Source of the DNA: Xylaria sp. FL1777 | Lineage: Eukaryota; Ascomycota; Sordariomycetes; Xylariales; Xylariaceae | Direction of reading: 5' to 3' | NCBI GenBank assembly: GCA_022578965.1 | Contig: MU400506.1 | Coordinates: 744,001 to 808,000 of the forward strand | Length of the DNA stretch: 64,000 bases | Shown here: piece by piece, positions 47,513 to 58,912 of the stretch | How the letters are laid out: each line of letters opens with the position of its first letter | Position numbering within the stretch: position 1 is the stretch's first letter | Made by a program: the position numbers and the translations under genes | Notes under the pieces: generated by a model | What the model was told of the DNA's origin: nothing | The model's database searches: none | The model's input: the letters and a program-made list of their open reading frames with translations, nothing else

Positions 47513-49688
47513 ATGTCTGCGCTGACCGACCCCAGCTATGCGGTGCACCGGGAGCTTCTCCCTCATGTGCACCTCCTCTCGACGTATCGATACACCTACA
47601 AGGCCCATGTCCAGCCCAGCGAAGTCACCAATTGGCTGATACAGGCTCCCAAGATTGCGCGCGACACTGCCCCCTTCTTCTGGACGTACATCGAGAAGCC
47701 CGAGAATGGCCAGATCTTCCTCGCCTGGCAGCCGCTGCAGCTGATGGGCACCCATTTCGCTAGCGATGGGTTCATATGGCCACCCCAAGAGGCGTACTAC
47801 ACGCACGAGGTTGGAAATGGTGTTGTATGTCATTGAGCGCCACCCGCGTGCATCTCCATCGGCCACTAATGATGCCCAGATTCTAGAGATGTATTACCAC
47901 AAAGCTGGCTATGCTGTTGGCGAGCCCTTTGCGACGCACTCTCGACGTCGATTCCGCCTGATACCCCCCAACGCGCCCAACCCGACCGCCCCTCAGGTTG
48001 ATCCGTGTCTTTGGATCGTCCATTACGGTCCCATTGACAACAACGAGCGCATACCGTCTCAGGCAATCCCCGGCGACCGTCGCACTCAGTCCATCATGGA
48101 CACCCGTAACTATCTTCAGCGCTGTGGTCAAATCCAGCGCAAAGAGTTCATCTTGGGTGATAGAATAAACTGGCCACAGATTGGGTGGCCCAAAGATGGA
48201 CCGAGACAACCGATGTATTCAGCGAATCGTGGTGTTCCTCAGAATATAGCATATCCACCACATCCTCCTACGGCTGGCGGTCCACCCTCTAAGCGTTCAC
48301 GGACGAATCACCTTGCTTCCAACCTACCCACCCCGTCACCATTAGTACAGGCTGGTTATGAAGATGAAGACACGTCTTACGGTGATCTCTTCGACCTGCT
48401 GACACCGCGCGAAGTGAGCATCAGCCGATATAAGCAAAATCACGAATGGATGGAGGAGATTTTGTCCTCCGCATACAGAATGGGCCAGATAGAATTTGCG
48501 GACTTGGGACTTGGATTCAAGGGTGAGCTCGCAGGTCTAACAGAAGGCATATTCGAGGCCCAAGGGGCCAATACTATCACACAGGCGCCGACGAAACCTG
48601 CGACGACACGCCTGGAACCGGAAAAAGCTGCTGAATTCCGAAAACGGGCGAACCACAAAATCAACTCCACTGAAGCTGAAATTGAAAAGATGAAAGCCGA
48701 CCATGCTAGACAAATGGCGAAGTTCAAGCAAAATTCACTCATTACTGCCTCTGAAAAGGAATTGCGAACTGCTGTTGATGATACAAGCGCAGAGTCATTG
48801 CGTCTCGACGGCAGAGAGGAATCTGAGGACGATGCGAGTCGCTGGCCCCCAAAGCATCATAAAAAAGTTGATGAAATTGTTTCGCAAGTAGAAGCCCACC
48901 TAAATCGTCGAGCGGAGGTCATTCACGGCTTAAGGAGAATCAACCCGGGCGGCTACCAGGAACCTACCCCTGAACCTACCGCCCCGAGCAATGCTCTACA
49001 AGCTTTAGCGGGTGTGGGGCCAGCATCTAGCGCAAACGAAAGTAATGTCATGTCTCGCCAGCCTTCACATGCGGGCTCTCAGCAGAGCGGATTCATGATG
49101 AATGATTCTGATATTGACATGGGTGGAACAGCCGCAGGGCTTCTCGACCAGATGCATACCAGTCCTTCATCGAATTCAACACCTCAGCCACCAATGTCTG
49201 CCGTTCCCTCAAACGCTGCTACGCCTGCCAATCTAAATGTTCCCTCGCCTCACCCACCACATCAACAGGGCATCTCTGTTAACCAAAATGTGGATGTCAA
49301 AATGGATGGAACTGATGGTGTGGCCGGAGTCGTCCCTGACCACGGTTCGGGAACTGGCGACTGGGTTGTAGTGCCCAAAGGAGGGGTGACTCCAGATGGA
49401 AATACAGACGCTGTCTCGACTACCGGGCCTCCTAAGACTATGGGTCCTTCAAGTAAGCAACCTTCAGCTGTTGGGACACCATCAGTAGGATTTAACGGCG
49501 ACCACAACGATTTCAGCTCGCTAGAAGACCTCAACTCAGCAGGTGATGCTTTAGCTGGATTCAGTGGAACACCTGGTGGAATGAGTGAGGGTTTAGATCT
49601 GAACATGGAAGACTCAGCGTTTGGTGACGCTTTTCATGGTGTAGATACTCATGGCGGAGCTGGTACGCCTGCCGACAATAATATGTAG
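47513..49688 (+). CDS. ssr4: SWI/SNF and RSC complex subunit Ssr4
   Basis: Exons 47513-47824 and 47880-49688 give 706 residues. The N-terminal domain (about 1-250) reads YRYTYKAHVQPSEVTNWLIQ, APKIARDTAPFFWTYIEKP, MGTHFASDGFIWPP and, after the intron, LEMYYHKAGY and RRRFRLIPPN. I recognise this as the fungal Ssr4 N-terminal family (formerly DUF1750). The middle has a charged coiled-coil-like stretch (KAAEFRKRANHKINSTEAEI), and the C-terminal third is Ser/Pro/Asn-rich and likely disordered. Ssr4 is a shared subunit of the S. pombe SWI/SNF and RSC remodellers, acting in the nucleus on nucleosomes. An in-frame ATG at 47468 would add 15 residues; 47513 (MSALTDPSYAVH) is preferred. Confidence 0.88.
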
Positions 49689-51401
49689 GTGTTGTTAGGC
49701 TTTTTTATCTAGAACTGTCACGAATTGGTGGATTACGGCGTTTCGGCAAAGGTCGTGGTCTTTAAGATCAGTGAGTTGAAGGCTACTCACCACGGTGCGT
49801 GTCTCTGGAAATTGTGTTCACGGGTGTCGAAGATAAAAAACCATATTACGGTCTAGGTAATCAACGACCACGAGGATAAGAAGCTCTGAAGCCTAAGGGC
49901 CATACAGCAGCTTTAATTTAGAGGCATGAACTTGTACTTTTACGCACAACCGCCTTGGATTATATTATAACAACCTCTTAAGACTGTTGTACTTGACCTT
50001 TCGGAAGATCTGTCCACGGATAACTAGCACAAAATTTCTTATTTCGAGTATAACTCTACGATAGTCCAGAACAATCAAGAGGTACTCCAAAGTGCCTATG
50101 CAAGTCCATACAAGCAACAAAACGCGGTGTCAGAGGAGATATTGTTATGAAAGGTTGCCGGGCTGCTACGTGCTCTAAGTGGCTGCTGGGACAGCAGCGT
50201 GCCAAGGCTCCTCCAAGACGGGCGGAAAAGAATGTGAGACGCAGCCGTCGAGGGATACGGAGGTCAAGTTTCATAACTGTCAGGGTCCAGTCAAAACCTC
50301 AATCCTCGATATTATTCCGACCTAGCTGGCACAATAATAGAGACTCTCTAAGATGGAGAGCGGGCTCTTGGCTGGATTTTAGCCGCACTGCGAGTAATCT
50401 GAGCACAACCCCCTATATTTGCTGAGTTTGTATTTCCCAGTGTCTTATTCTAACTTCATAGAAACTTAGCATAGAAGACATTATATATTGGCTTAACAGG
50501 TGTTTGTTTGCGCTCCGCGCCAGCCAACGTAGACCGTCAAACATGTCGAATTCTCTACCTAGTGTGTATTTCGACTGTGTTAGGTGATCTCTGATGAGTT
50601 AGTATGTCATCTTTGTGACACATAGATCCCTTACTCCTTCCAACACTAAAACGTAGATCTTCACGGCTTGAACACTGCATCGGCATAAGGCTCATGATAT
50701 ATCCTCCCATTCCGTCCAACAGGCCAGGACGTAGATTTCTCTCATGAACCTAGCGGACAAACAACCCAGCTTCTAAGTAGGCCGCCCCAAGAGCCATGCA
50801 TCCAGGCCCCCAGTGGGACGATGGTTGAACCTCCAAACTCCCCTCGCCGCAGATCACGGAAAGCGAAGAGAGCAAATGGCCTAACAATAAGGGGAAGAGC
50901 AGAGGCGGTATGTAACAACCACCATGTACCGATTAAACGCAGGATCCCGTTAAAAACCTGATCGCGGCCTGGGCGCATTAGGCTGTATATGCCGTCCTTC
51001 TCTATCCCCGGATTTGACCTGTCATCCAACATCTCTTTTGCCTCCGTGCAGGCTGGCTTCCTTTCCCTTTCCCTGCCGGGCACCTTCTTTTCTCAGTTCG
51101 TTTCTTCTGCGCGAGCCGCTTCTCTTCTTGACTACATTCTTTCTAAGCTTGTCCCTCTTTATCTCTGTCTGCCGGTCAGCGTTTACAACTGTTGAGCAGT
51201 CAAATTTCCCACGTTCTTTGCGTGTGCCTATATACTTTACTTCTACACCCTCACTCTCATAGTTTTAATCTTTTCTCTCGTGATATCACGGTCCGGGTAT
51301 TCTGTCACGTCTTAATAAGTCACGATACTCGAACATTCAAGCCATAAAGTGATCTCTTCTCTGCCGTGTACGGCCTACAATAGGATAGGCATACTATCAT
51401 C
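49689..51401. other. Intergenic, no gene seen
   Basis: Short frames only. The plus strand at 50990-51260 is CT-rich and probably belongs to the promoter of the wall-protein gene. Low-complexity T/C tracts produce spurious Ser/Phe/Leu frames. Confidence 0.5.
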
Positions 51402-53028
51402 ATGAGACAAGCAAACCTCGCAACCGCGTTGGCGTTGCTCTTCGCAAGTAGTGTGTATGCTGTTCCGGCTAACAATGCCAACATACACGCCGTCCAAAAG
51501 GCAGCCAACGGGTCGTCTCTGTCTTCACTACAACAAGGCTTCTCGGAGAGCCAGCAGCAAGACGCCGGCAACAATGCAGGCAAGGATGGGTCTTCAGAAG
51601 TAGGGGGAGATGCTAATGGAGCGATACCGCAAGGCGCTGCCGCAGGTGCGACGGGCGCCTTGGTAGCTCTGCCCGGAGGGCAGATCACGACAGGCGAACT
51701 GCAGCCCCTTCCCGGAGCAACTACGGCGTCGGTGGTTGAAAGCTCTGCCGCCGTTGTTGAGACTTCTGCTGCCGTGGAGACGTCTACAGTTGTAGAGACG
51801 TCTGCCGCCCTCGAGACATCCGCTGCACTAGGAGAAGTAGCATCAGTGAGTAACTCATTCTAGACTACCTAGTCCAAGGAACACAGTTAACGCGAAGAAC
51901 GAAAAACAGTCCACCGCGGTCCTCGCCACGAGCACAAGCCTCCAGCAGCTCAATCCCTCGGCCGGGGCCGAAACGACCTCAGTCGCGGGGCTGATTCCCC
52001 TGCCAGGAGCAAGCAGCGCGGCGGACCTCAGCACGACCGCGGAAGCGAGCAGCGCCGCAGCCACGACGGGCTCCATCGCGGGCTTCGAGACGATCGGCGC
52101 CGGCACGGAGACGGCAGCTTCTACGTCGGCGCTAGCCTCTATCGAAACAGCATCAGCATCAGCATCATCCATCGCCTCAGAAGCCTCAGAAGCCTCCTCC
52201 TCATCGCTCGCGGCCATCGCGACCGACACCGCAGTAGCGGCGACCACCGCCTCCATCGGCGGATTCCAAACGATCGGCGCAGGAGCGGGAGCGGGAGTCT
52301 CGACGTCAGCCGCGCTGCAGCAGCTACCCGAAGCAACGTCCCTCGCATCCGCATCGGCGGCGTCGTCGTCGACGACGGCATTGGTATTCTCCAACGCCTC
52401 CGCCACGACGATCCCGGCGGGCCTCGAAGCCGGCGCGACGACCACCGCGCTCCTGCAGTCCCTCCCGGGCACCGCGGTTTCTTCCGGAGCGCTCGTGGGC
52501 TTGCCTACTACCTTCGCCACCGCCACTGCCGGTGCCGGTGCCAGCTCGGTTCTCTTCAGCAATAGCAGCAGCAGCGCCCTAGCCGGTGGATCAGGCAGCG
52601 GTAGCAGCGGGTCAGGCAGCAGCGGGTCAGACAGCGGCAGCGGATCAGACAGTGGTAGTGGCGTGTCTTCGGACTCGCTGCAGCAGCTTCCTGGAGCCGG
52701 CGCCGCGACTTCCGAGGGCGGCAGTCTGCAGCCGCTGCCTGGACAGACGTCCGGCTCGGAGCTGCTCACGGACACGTTGGCCACCGCCACCGCCACCGCC
52801 ACGGCGTCAGGGGCTGTTGGGTCGGGGGCGGCGGCATCGTCGGCGGTGGTGGCGACGTCGCAGGACCTGGCGAGCCAGACTGGTTCGCTTGCTAGTCAGA
52901 GCAGCGGTCTCGTGCTGAACGGCGGCGGCGCTGCTTCTGTGAATGCGGCGGCCAGGGACGCGGGCTGTGTCTTGTTTGTTAGTCTTGTTGCGGGAGTGGT
53001 AGGGTTCGCTTCGGTGTTTGTGCTGTAA
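51402..53028 (+). CDS. Ser/Ala/Thr-rich GPI-type cell-wall or surface protein
   Basis: Exons 51402-51845 and 51898-53028 give about 524 residues; the acceptor (GCGAAG) is the only one that keeps frame, so the join is moderately sure. The signal peptide is MRQANLATALALLFASSVYA. The mature protein is almost entirely Ser, Ala, Thr and Gly, and so likely heavily O-mannosylated. It is punctuated by LQxLPG-type motifs (LQPLPGATT, LIPLPGASS, LLQSLPGTA, LQQLPGAGA, LQPLPGQT) and two GFxTIGAG motifs. A Ser-Gly-Asp linker (GSGSGSSGSGSSGSDSGSG) precedes the end. The C-terminus AARDAGCVLFVSLVAGVVGFASVFVL-stop is a typical GPI-attachment signal with a hydrophobic tail. Codon use is very GC-rich, which creates a long empty frame on the opposite strand. 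Confidence 0.8.
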
Positions 53029-53351
53029 TGTGATTGCGGTGAAGGAAGAGGCTTCCTGGTGAGGTGAGAGAGTACGAGGTGGTATAGCATGTAGGGAATG
53101 GTGGATGGTTTGGCCGAGTTGTGGTGTTATACAGCCTTTTACCTGATTTATCTCGGGAGGCATGTTACACAAAAACCCTGTTATTGCAGCATTAGCAATA
53201 ACAGTATATATGTCCGCAACAATGCGGTATGGATTACAATTACAGTTCAAATTCCCCACATCTATGTATCCAAGATTATAGGAGTTGATATTTCTGGACG
53301 AACGTGTTTTGCATGAATCAGTGTTACTATTGTATTGAATGAGCACTTAGC
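53029..53351. other. Intergenic with conserved hairpin
   Basis: The tail-to-tail space between the wall-protein gene and nop12, containing the hairpin at 53178-53212. No gene. Confidence 0.5.
53178..53212 (+). repeat. 10-bp hairpin followed by TATATATG (copy 2)
   Basis: CTGTTATTGC and GCAATAACAG pair perfectly over a 7-nt loop and are followed at once by TATATATG. Compared with the copy at 31809-31842, two stem pairs have changed on both sides (C-G to T-A twice). Confidence 0.75.
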
Positions 53352-55227
53352 CTATGACGCCTTGCTTTTCCTCCAGTCAGCTGCTCTGCGAGCCCCTCGA
53401 CCTTTGGCTTTAGCTTTGACCGCACTCTTCTTCCCCTTCGTCTTACCAAACTTTAGGTCCTTGGGTTTACCGTCTCTGGCGCTGGCTCTGCGGCCTTCGA
53501 AAATGAATTGTTCTGGCGGCTTGATTCCGTCGCCATTCTCTCGTGGCTGGTCTCCTCTAACTCGGGGCTTCCGGCGCTCACCTTTCAGTTCGCGTTGCTG
53601 CTTGGCTGCGGCAGAGCGACCCAATAACCTTCCCGCACGACCTGCCTGAGACCGCTGCTCGGGAGTTATTTTTGGTGTGTATTTCGTGTTCTTGCTCTTG
53701 GCATCTGCGTCTTTAGGAGATTTGTGCGTGCTTTTAGTAGTACGCTCCAGAGCAAGGGCTGTCTTGCGTGGGTCTTTAGCTCGGGATACTCGTAATGCTC
53801 GCGGCAGCATGGGTGGGAATTTCTTTCCGTCCAAAAGCAGTGCCGATTCAACATCATTACCATCGTAAAACTGAACATATGCGAACCCCTTCCCAACGCG
53901 AGTCTTGTCATCTCGGGGGACGCGAACACTTTCGATTTTGCCCGCGTGCTCTCCGAATATCCTCCATAGTCCTTCTTCTGTATCGGCGGGGACCTTGTGC
54001 CTTTTCTTTGTAACTGTCTCCCCGTCGGCGTTCGTGTTAACCACTGTCTCATCATCCACAAAACCTAGGTTTCCCACGAAGATACATCTCCGATGATCGA
54101 CTGTAGAGGGATGAGCTACGCTATCCACCCGCAAATGCCGATCTAAAACTACCGATCCGTTAAGAGCTTTGAGAGCAACCCGAGACGCTAGTGGAGTCGA
54201 GTAGACCGCATAGGCGTTTGTGGACTTTGTAGTAGCGGACATGACCGACTTGGTGATGAAAGCCGCGCGCTTGGGCTTGGCGCCAGTAGAAAAGGGGGTT
54301 GACCGAAATCGAATAGATTCAATTTTGTGCGGGCCTGATGAAGTATCGAGCTCGGATAAAGGCGTTTCAAGATGAGATGTGAGAAGCTTTTTCGCCTTGG
54401 AGGAGGTGACAGCTTCGATTGATACATTTCCAAGGAATAGAGTGCGGTTCGCCTTATCAAGTTCGATATCGATATGTTCATCTGGTTTCTGAAGCGATTC
54501 GTGAACCAGAGGGGTCTCGTCCTCGGAGACTTCTTCGGCCTCTGCATCTTCAGCCTCTGCGTCTTTAGCCTCTGCGTCTTTAGCCTCAGAAGAGGTCGAA
54601 GTAGAGGTCTCGACAGCCTGGCCAGCTTCACCTCTGCGACGCTTCTCTCTCCGGTCTTCCTTCTCTTCCTCTTCGGCAAGTTTTCGCATGTAAGCTGCTT
54701 CGAGGTCATCGTGCTCATCTCTTCGTTTCCTCTTACGCTCTTTGCGCGGCGTTTTCAATGATTCGGCGGGGCTTTCTGTTTGAGACGTCGATTCTTTGCT
54801 CTCGTCAGATCTCGTGTCTTTTCCATTTCTTATTTCGTTCTCGCCCACATCACTTTCATCGTCTTCTAGCTCGCTCAAAACCTCGTCATCTCCATCCTCT
54901 TCATCTTCGTCTTCGTCTTCATCTTCGCTTTGCTCAATGGCGGAGTCTGCGTTTCCCGTTTGCTGTGATGTTCGTCGCTCTTTCTTGGGTAGTAATTCTA
55001 CATAGCGGTCTCTCGAAGGCGCTGCCACTGGCCCGAACTATAAAATTGTTAAACTAGAAAAGGCTGTGTGTCATGAAGTGCACCTACACTGCTGGCGAAA
55101 AGAGCACTCAGAGTGGGGTCTAGAGCTTTGCTTGGAGCTGCAAGGCTGGTTTTGCTGCGATGCAAGTCAATTGATTAGCCAATAATATAAACTTATTTGG
55201 GCTTCAATATTCTTACGTCTTTGCCAT
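53352..55227 (-). CDS. NOP12: Nucleolar protein Nop12 (pre-25S rRNA processing, two RRMs)
   Basis: Exons 55227-55217, 55154-55088 and 55037-53352 give 587 residues. The N-terminus [30 protein letters not shown] matches the Nop12 start. A long acidic region ([13 protein letters not shown]) and a basic stretch ([13 protein letters not shown]) follow. An [18 protein letters not shown] run is encoded by a 15-bp repeat. RRM1 begins [13 protein letters not shown] and RRM2 begins [13 protein letters not shown] with RNP1 KGFAYVQF. The C-terminus is basic with the conserved [10 protein letters not shown] and a Lys/Arg tail, as expected for nucleolar retention. It acts in large-subunit rRNA maturation. 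The first exon is only 11 nt. The gene is head-to-head with dep1, about 745 bp apart. Confidence 0.93.
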
Positions 55228-55972
55228 TGCTTCTCAGTTGTAGGCTGTTGCCTCTCTATTAACGGCACGTGGCGTGCTGGACTATGGTTAACAAGATCGC
55301 AACAATATCTCAGCCATGCGTGGTGCAGTTTAAAAAAAAAGCTGGGATGCAAGTATCATCAAGGTACCAAGGGCTTCTTATCTTATCGTGTCTGACTTTA
55401 CCTAATGTACTTGCTGGGCAGTACCTGCTTGGCATCGGATAAATTTAGTGTAGGTACATAGGTACCTACTAGTAATGGCTCGAGCCTTATCGATAGGCGC
55501 CCTCCTACTCTCGGCCGCCAAATGCCGTAACGTAACTAGGTAGGTAGGTAGGCGACTTGGGGTCATTGGGGCGCGCAGCCAGCGCCGGATTTTGGTTAGG
55601 TCCTCTTCTCCTTCACTGAGCGCAACGTGATCAGTCCAGTCTCTCTCCTTCTTCTCTGCTCACTTCACCATTCGTGTGTCTTTGTAGCAACGGATACAAC
55701 CAGCCTTGAAGATAGTAGTTCCGCGAAGCTATTTACACAAATTGCATTGGCTGTGACCGTGTCTCATGCTCAAGACGACCGAACCTTTGAGCTCATCTTC
55801 GTCCTCCCTCAACTTCTTTCTCTTTCAAAGCTCTCTAAAAACTCAACCTCCACCGAAGGCCTTCTACACCGCGATCCCGCCCAGCGTTTTCATGAAGCTA
55901 CCTAGTACCATAAGCACTGCATTTTAGCGACTTCTGCGAAACCCACGAACGACCTATATTTTCAACTACGCC
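55228..55972. promoter_or_regulatory. Divergent promoter region of nop12 and dep1
   Basis: This region separates two head-to-head nuclear genes. It contains TAGGTACATAGGTACCTACT near 55452 and (TAGG)4 at about 55539-55554, plus a CT-rich run at 55600-55670 on the dep1 side. A shared promoter is inference from layout. Confidence 0.5.
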
Positions 55973-58108
55973 ATGGCAACGGGCGACACGGCGCCTCCGC
56001 CGCTCTCGATTCCTCCCCCGCAAATCGAACCACTCTCAGATGACGATGGGTCTAGCCCCCTCAGCGATGTTGAGGACAAAGACGAGGATCCCGACGATTT
56101 ACATGACGAGGAACGTCTAACAAACAACGAACATGACGATTCAAGCTTCCCGGACAACCAGTCTGACGCCAACGACACGGAGGCAGAGACGGAACGTCTC
56201 TATGATACCCCCCAACAGACCACACGTCATAAAGATGTCGTCCTCGACCCTTCAGCAGACGGAACTGTGTATGAACGCACCCCAAGCAAGTTGCGGCAAG
56301 AGGCCAAAACGGCCAAAGCGGCCGACCGAGACAGCGATCCTCAAGATACTCCCTTGTCTGACGACGATGTCTCAATGGCATCAAGCCCCCCTACGCAGCC
56401 GACAAAGATCCCAGAAAAATTGCCGTCGCCTACACTAGATGTACTAGCAGAAGCAGCTGCAAAACAAGAAGTCGAAAGCAGGAAACGTAAGCGGTCTTTG
56501 CCAACTGAACCTACCGAGGTCGACCACCCACTTCGAAAACGCGCCGCTTCGATTCCCGGAACAGAGCGGGCAGCAGTTGACGGCGACGCGACGATGGTAG
56601 ACGAGGATGACCCATCCTTGAATACTAATAGCGGGGAGCATTCTGCCGACGAAGCCATCGATACCACGGTCGGCGACGACGAACCGGAGCCAGAAGAACC
56701 TGTCCAGCAAGCCCAGTTAGAACATCATCCTAGAAAGCAAACTCGAAGCAGTTCAAAAAAGCTGAAAGGCACCGATGAAGCAGTTGAGATGGATGTGCCT
56801 ACAGGGGAATCCTTAGACGGTACAGTCCCCGAGGAAGACGAAGCACATACCGGTGAAGATGAGCACATGGAGGTTGATGTGGATGAGGAGGCAGAAGCAG
56901 CGGCAAAAAACGAAGAAGAACGTATGGCAAGGTCATTGGCAACTTCCCTAGACAGAGACACTGACTCCACCGCCATAGTTGAAAGGAAAAGGGCTGCTTT
57001 TGAGCAACTTAGTGGAATTGAGAAACGCTTTGCGACTTTCAGAGACAAGTTAGATCAATACCTTGACCCCCAATAGATTTCCAATGCTAACCAATCATTA
57101 GGTTGTATGAGGAGCGACTAGAACAGTTGAACAGAGAAGAAGCGATGCTGCGATCCGACAACCCAACACATCCAGACTACCTCGCTATGATGCGTTGCGT
57201 CGATGCTCGGAGAGATGAGAGATTACGTATAGCAGATCGTGAGCTGGAGCTCAAAATTGAAGCATCAGAGAGATGGGCAGTCGCGCGACGGGCTCAGATT
57301 CACTCTCAATTTTTCCAAGCAGTAAGAGAGTCGCGGGAACGGATACTAGCAGAACTTGGCCAGCATTGGTACGATATACAACACGAAAGGCGGAAAAATG
57401 CCAACAACGTCCCGGAATATGGCATCCAGTTTCCCAAAAACCCGGCCCAACGCATACGGGATGCCCTTTCGTACAATAGAGAAGTTTCTATTCTTTCTGG
57501 AATCGCAAAATACGAGGGTATGCCCGCCGCTCCTGATATGCAGGGCGCTAATTCTCAAGAGTTGGAAGACGATTTCGACGCTATTAATGTAAGTCATCAA
57601 GGTGCCTCGAGATTTCGATGAACCACTAATACGTAGGGTTTAGAGAAATAGACACCATGCGCCACGGCACACTCTGCACCGGCCGATTTATGCTGATTAC
57701 GGTGGTGTACCGCTCGGGGAAGCTCTCGGGCCTGCCGGAGCACAGTTTCTTGAACAAACCCCTTGGGCCAACCCGAATCACCCATCAAACGCACACCTTT
57801 TACAACGACAACACGCGAATCAACATGATCCCCATATGCTTAGTGCCCTATCAGGGGCTTCGGCTGAGCCTCGGCGAGCCTCAAACCAGCCGAACCCGTT
57901 CGCAATATCGTCAGATTCTCAACCTTTTAATGGTCATGCCAAACCGTCAAAAAACACGCCCAGGCAAGCAACCACGTCACCTGAAGTCAAACGCGCAGCA
58001 AGTTTGCTAGAACAGACGAGAGCTTTGGGTAGGGGAGCGATGACTCCCAGTACGAATGAGAACAGTCATCCTCGTAGCTATCCTGGGGCCACGGCTGTGA
58101 GCTCCTAG
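55973..58108 (+). CDS. DEP1: Dep1-like subunit of the Rpd3L histone deacetylase complex (Sds3-like)
   Basis: Exons 55973-57048, 57102-57588 and 57644-58108 give 675 residues. The N-terminal 330 residues are acidic and disordered (SDVEDKDEDPDDLHDEE, EAEAAAKNEEERMARS) with nuclear-localisation-like KRKR. The Sds3-like domain starts at the first splice: IEKRFATFRDK-LYEERLEQLNREEAML, then HPDYLAMMRCVDARRDERLR, a long helical segment and FFQAVRESRERILAELGQHWYDIQHERR. This is the coiled-coil platform that binds Sin3-Rpd3. The C-terminal exon is Asn/Pro/Ser-rich. It acts in the nucleus in histone deacetylation and repression. Within the family the sequence fits Dep1 better than Sds3 because of the long acidic N-terminus. 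Confidence 0.85.
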
Positions 58109-58602
58109 GACCCGACCAGGATGAAACAAGTTTAGCGCAAGGGGGCATTTTGCATTGAATAAATAGCGGATGACGGTCATCTTATACTTTATGATACCAG
58201 GTGCATTGCTGTTTTGTATCAAGCGTCATGAGCTGCGGGGGATTATAGGCGTTCAGAGGACTGAATTGCTTGGGGTTTATGTCCGGAGCAGGACTGGGGC
58301 GTATTTTGTTGTCTAATACAGATACAAGGCGGGTTACCTTGTTTATGGTACAATGCGGTATTGATCGCTATTTCTGTAGATACATAAGCTCCCCATGGCG
58401 TTTTGAAAGGGAGTAGACTCGCTGGAAGGCTCAGTTTGGGCCCATGATACCATCGCACCGTTTTTTAACCACAGACGATTTGTTGATATCATTCCATACC
58501 TCCATGAATGTTATATTTATTGTGTACAGTGATGAATTGCAAGATATCACACATAATGCGCCGCATCGTGTTGAGAGATTCTTTCCCGTTTTATGAGTAA
58601 TA
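58109..58602. other. Tail-to-tail intergenic, dep1 to coa3
   Basis: 3' flanks of two converging genes; nothing else seen. Confidence 0.5.
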
Positions 58603-58912
58603 TCATCTCTGAGAAGATTGCACAGGCGCCTCGGGAACCTTGACGTCCTCGAACTCGTCTTGGCCAATGGCCCGAATAGTGTAGATGTCTGACCACATGG
58701 CATCACGCATTAGTATTATATGCTGTGCTAATTATGTTGCATGTATACGAAGCATGTCGGGTTGGTGGAGGCTTACAAACGCCTACAGCAAAGGCAGCGA
58801 TGGCAGAGCCGACGACAGCATTTTTTATGAGGTATGGTTTCCGGGCTCGAATGAGGGCGGGCGATTGTCGGGACTGGCGGTCGTAGTAGGAAGAGCTCCC
58901 GAATCTAGGCAT
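58603..58912 (-). CDS. COA3: Cytochrome c oxidase assembly factor Coa3
   Basis: Two exons, 58912-58777 and 58688-58603, encode only 73 residues. The joined protein begins MPRFGSSSYYDRQSRQSPAL, then IRARKPYLIKN, a single membrane segment AVVGSAIAAFAVGVYIYTI, and the tail RAIGQDEFEDVKVPEAPV. The RxRxPYLxKN + TM + YTIRAIGQDEFEDV pattern is the Coa3/CCDC56 family signature. Coa3 sits in the mitochondrial inner membrane and works with Cox14 to regulate Cox1 translation and assembly. Neither exon alone is long enough to be noticed easily; the intron has GTAAGC and TCAG ends and a correct phase. Confidence 0.88.

Noticed and set aside
51855..52802. 315-residue open frame on the minus strand opposite the wall-protein gene
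   Set aside because: It is a mirror of GC-rich Ser/Ala codons on the plus strand; the plus frame has a signal peptide, GPI signal and conserved motifs, the minus frame none.
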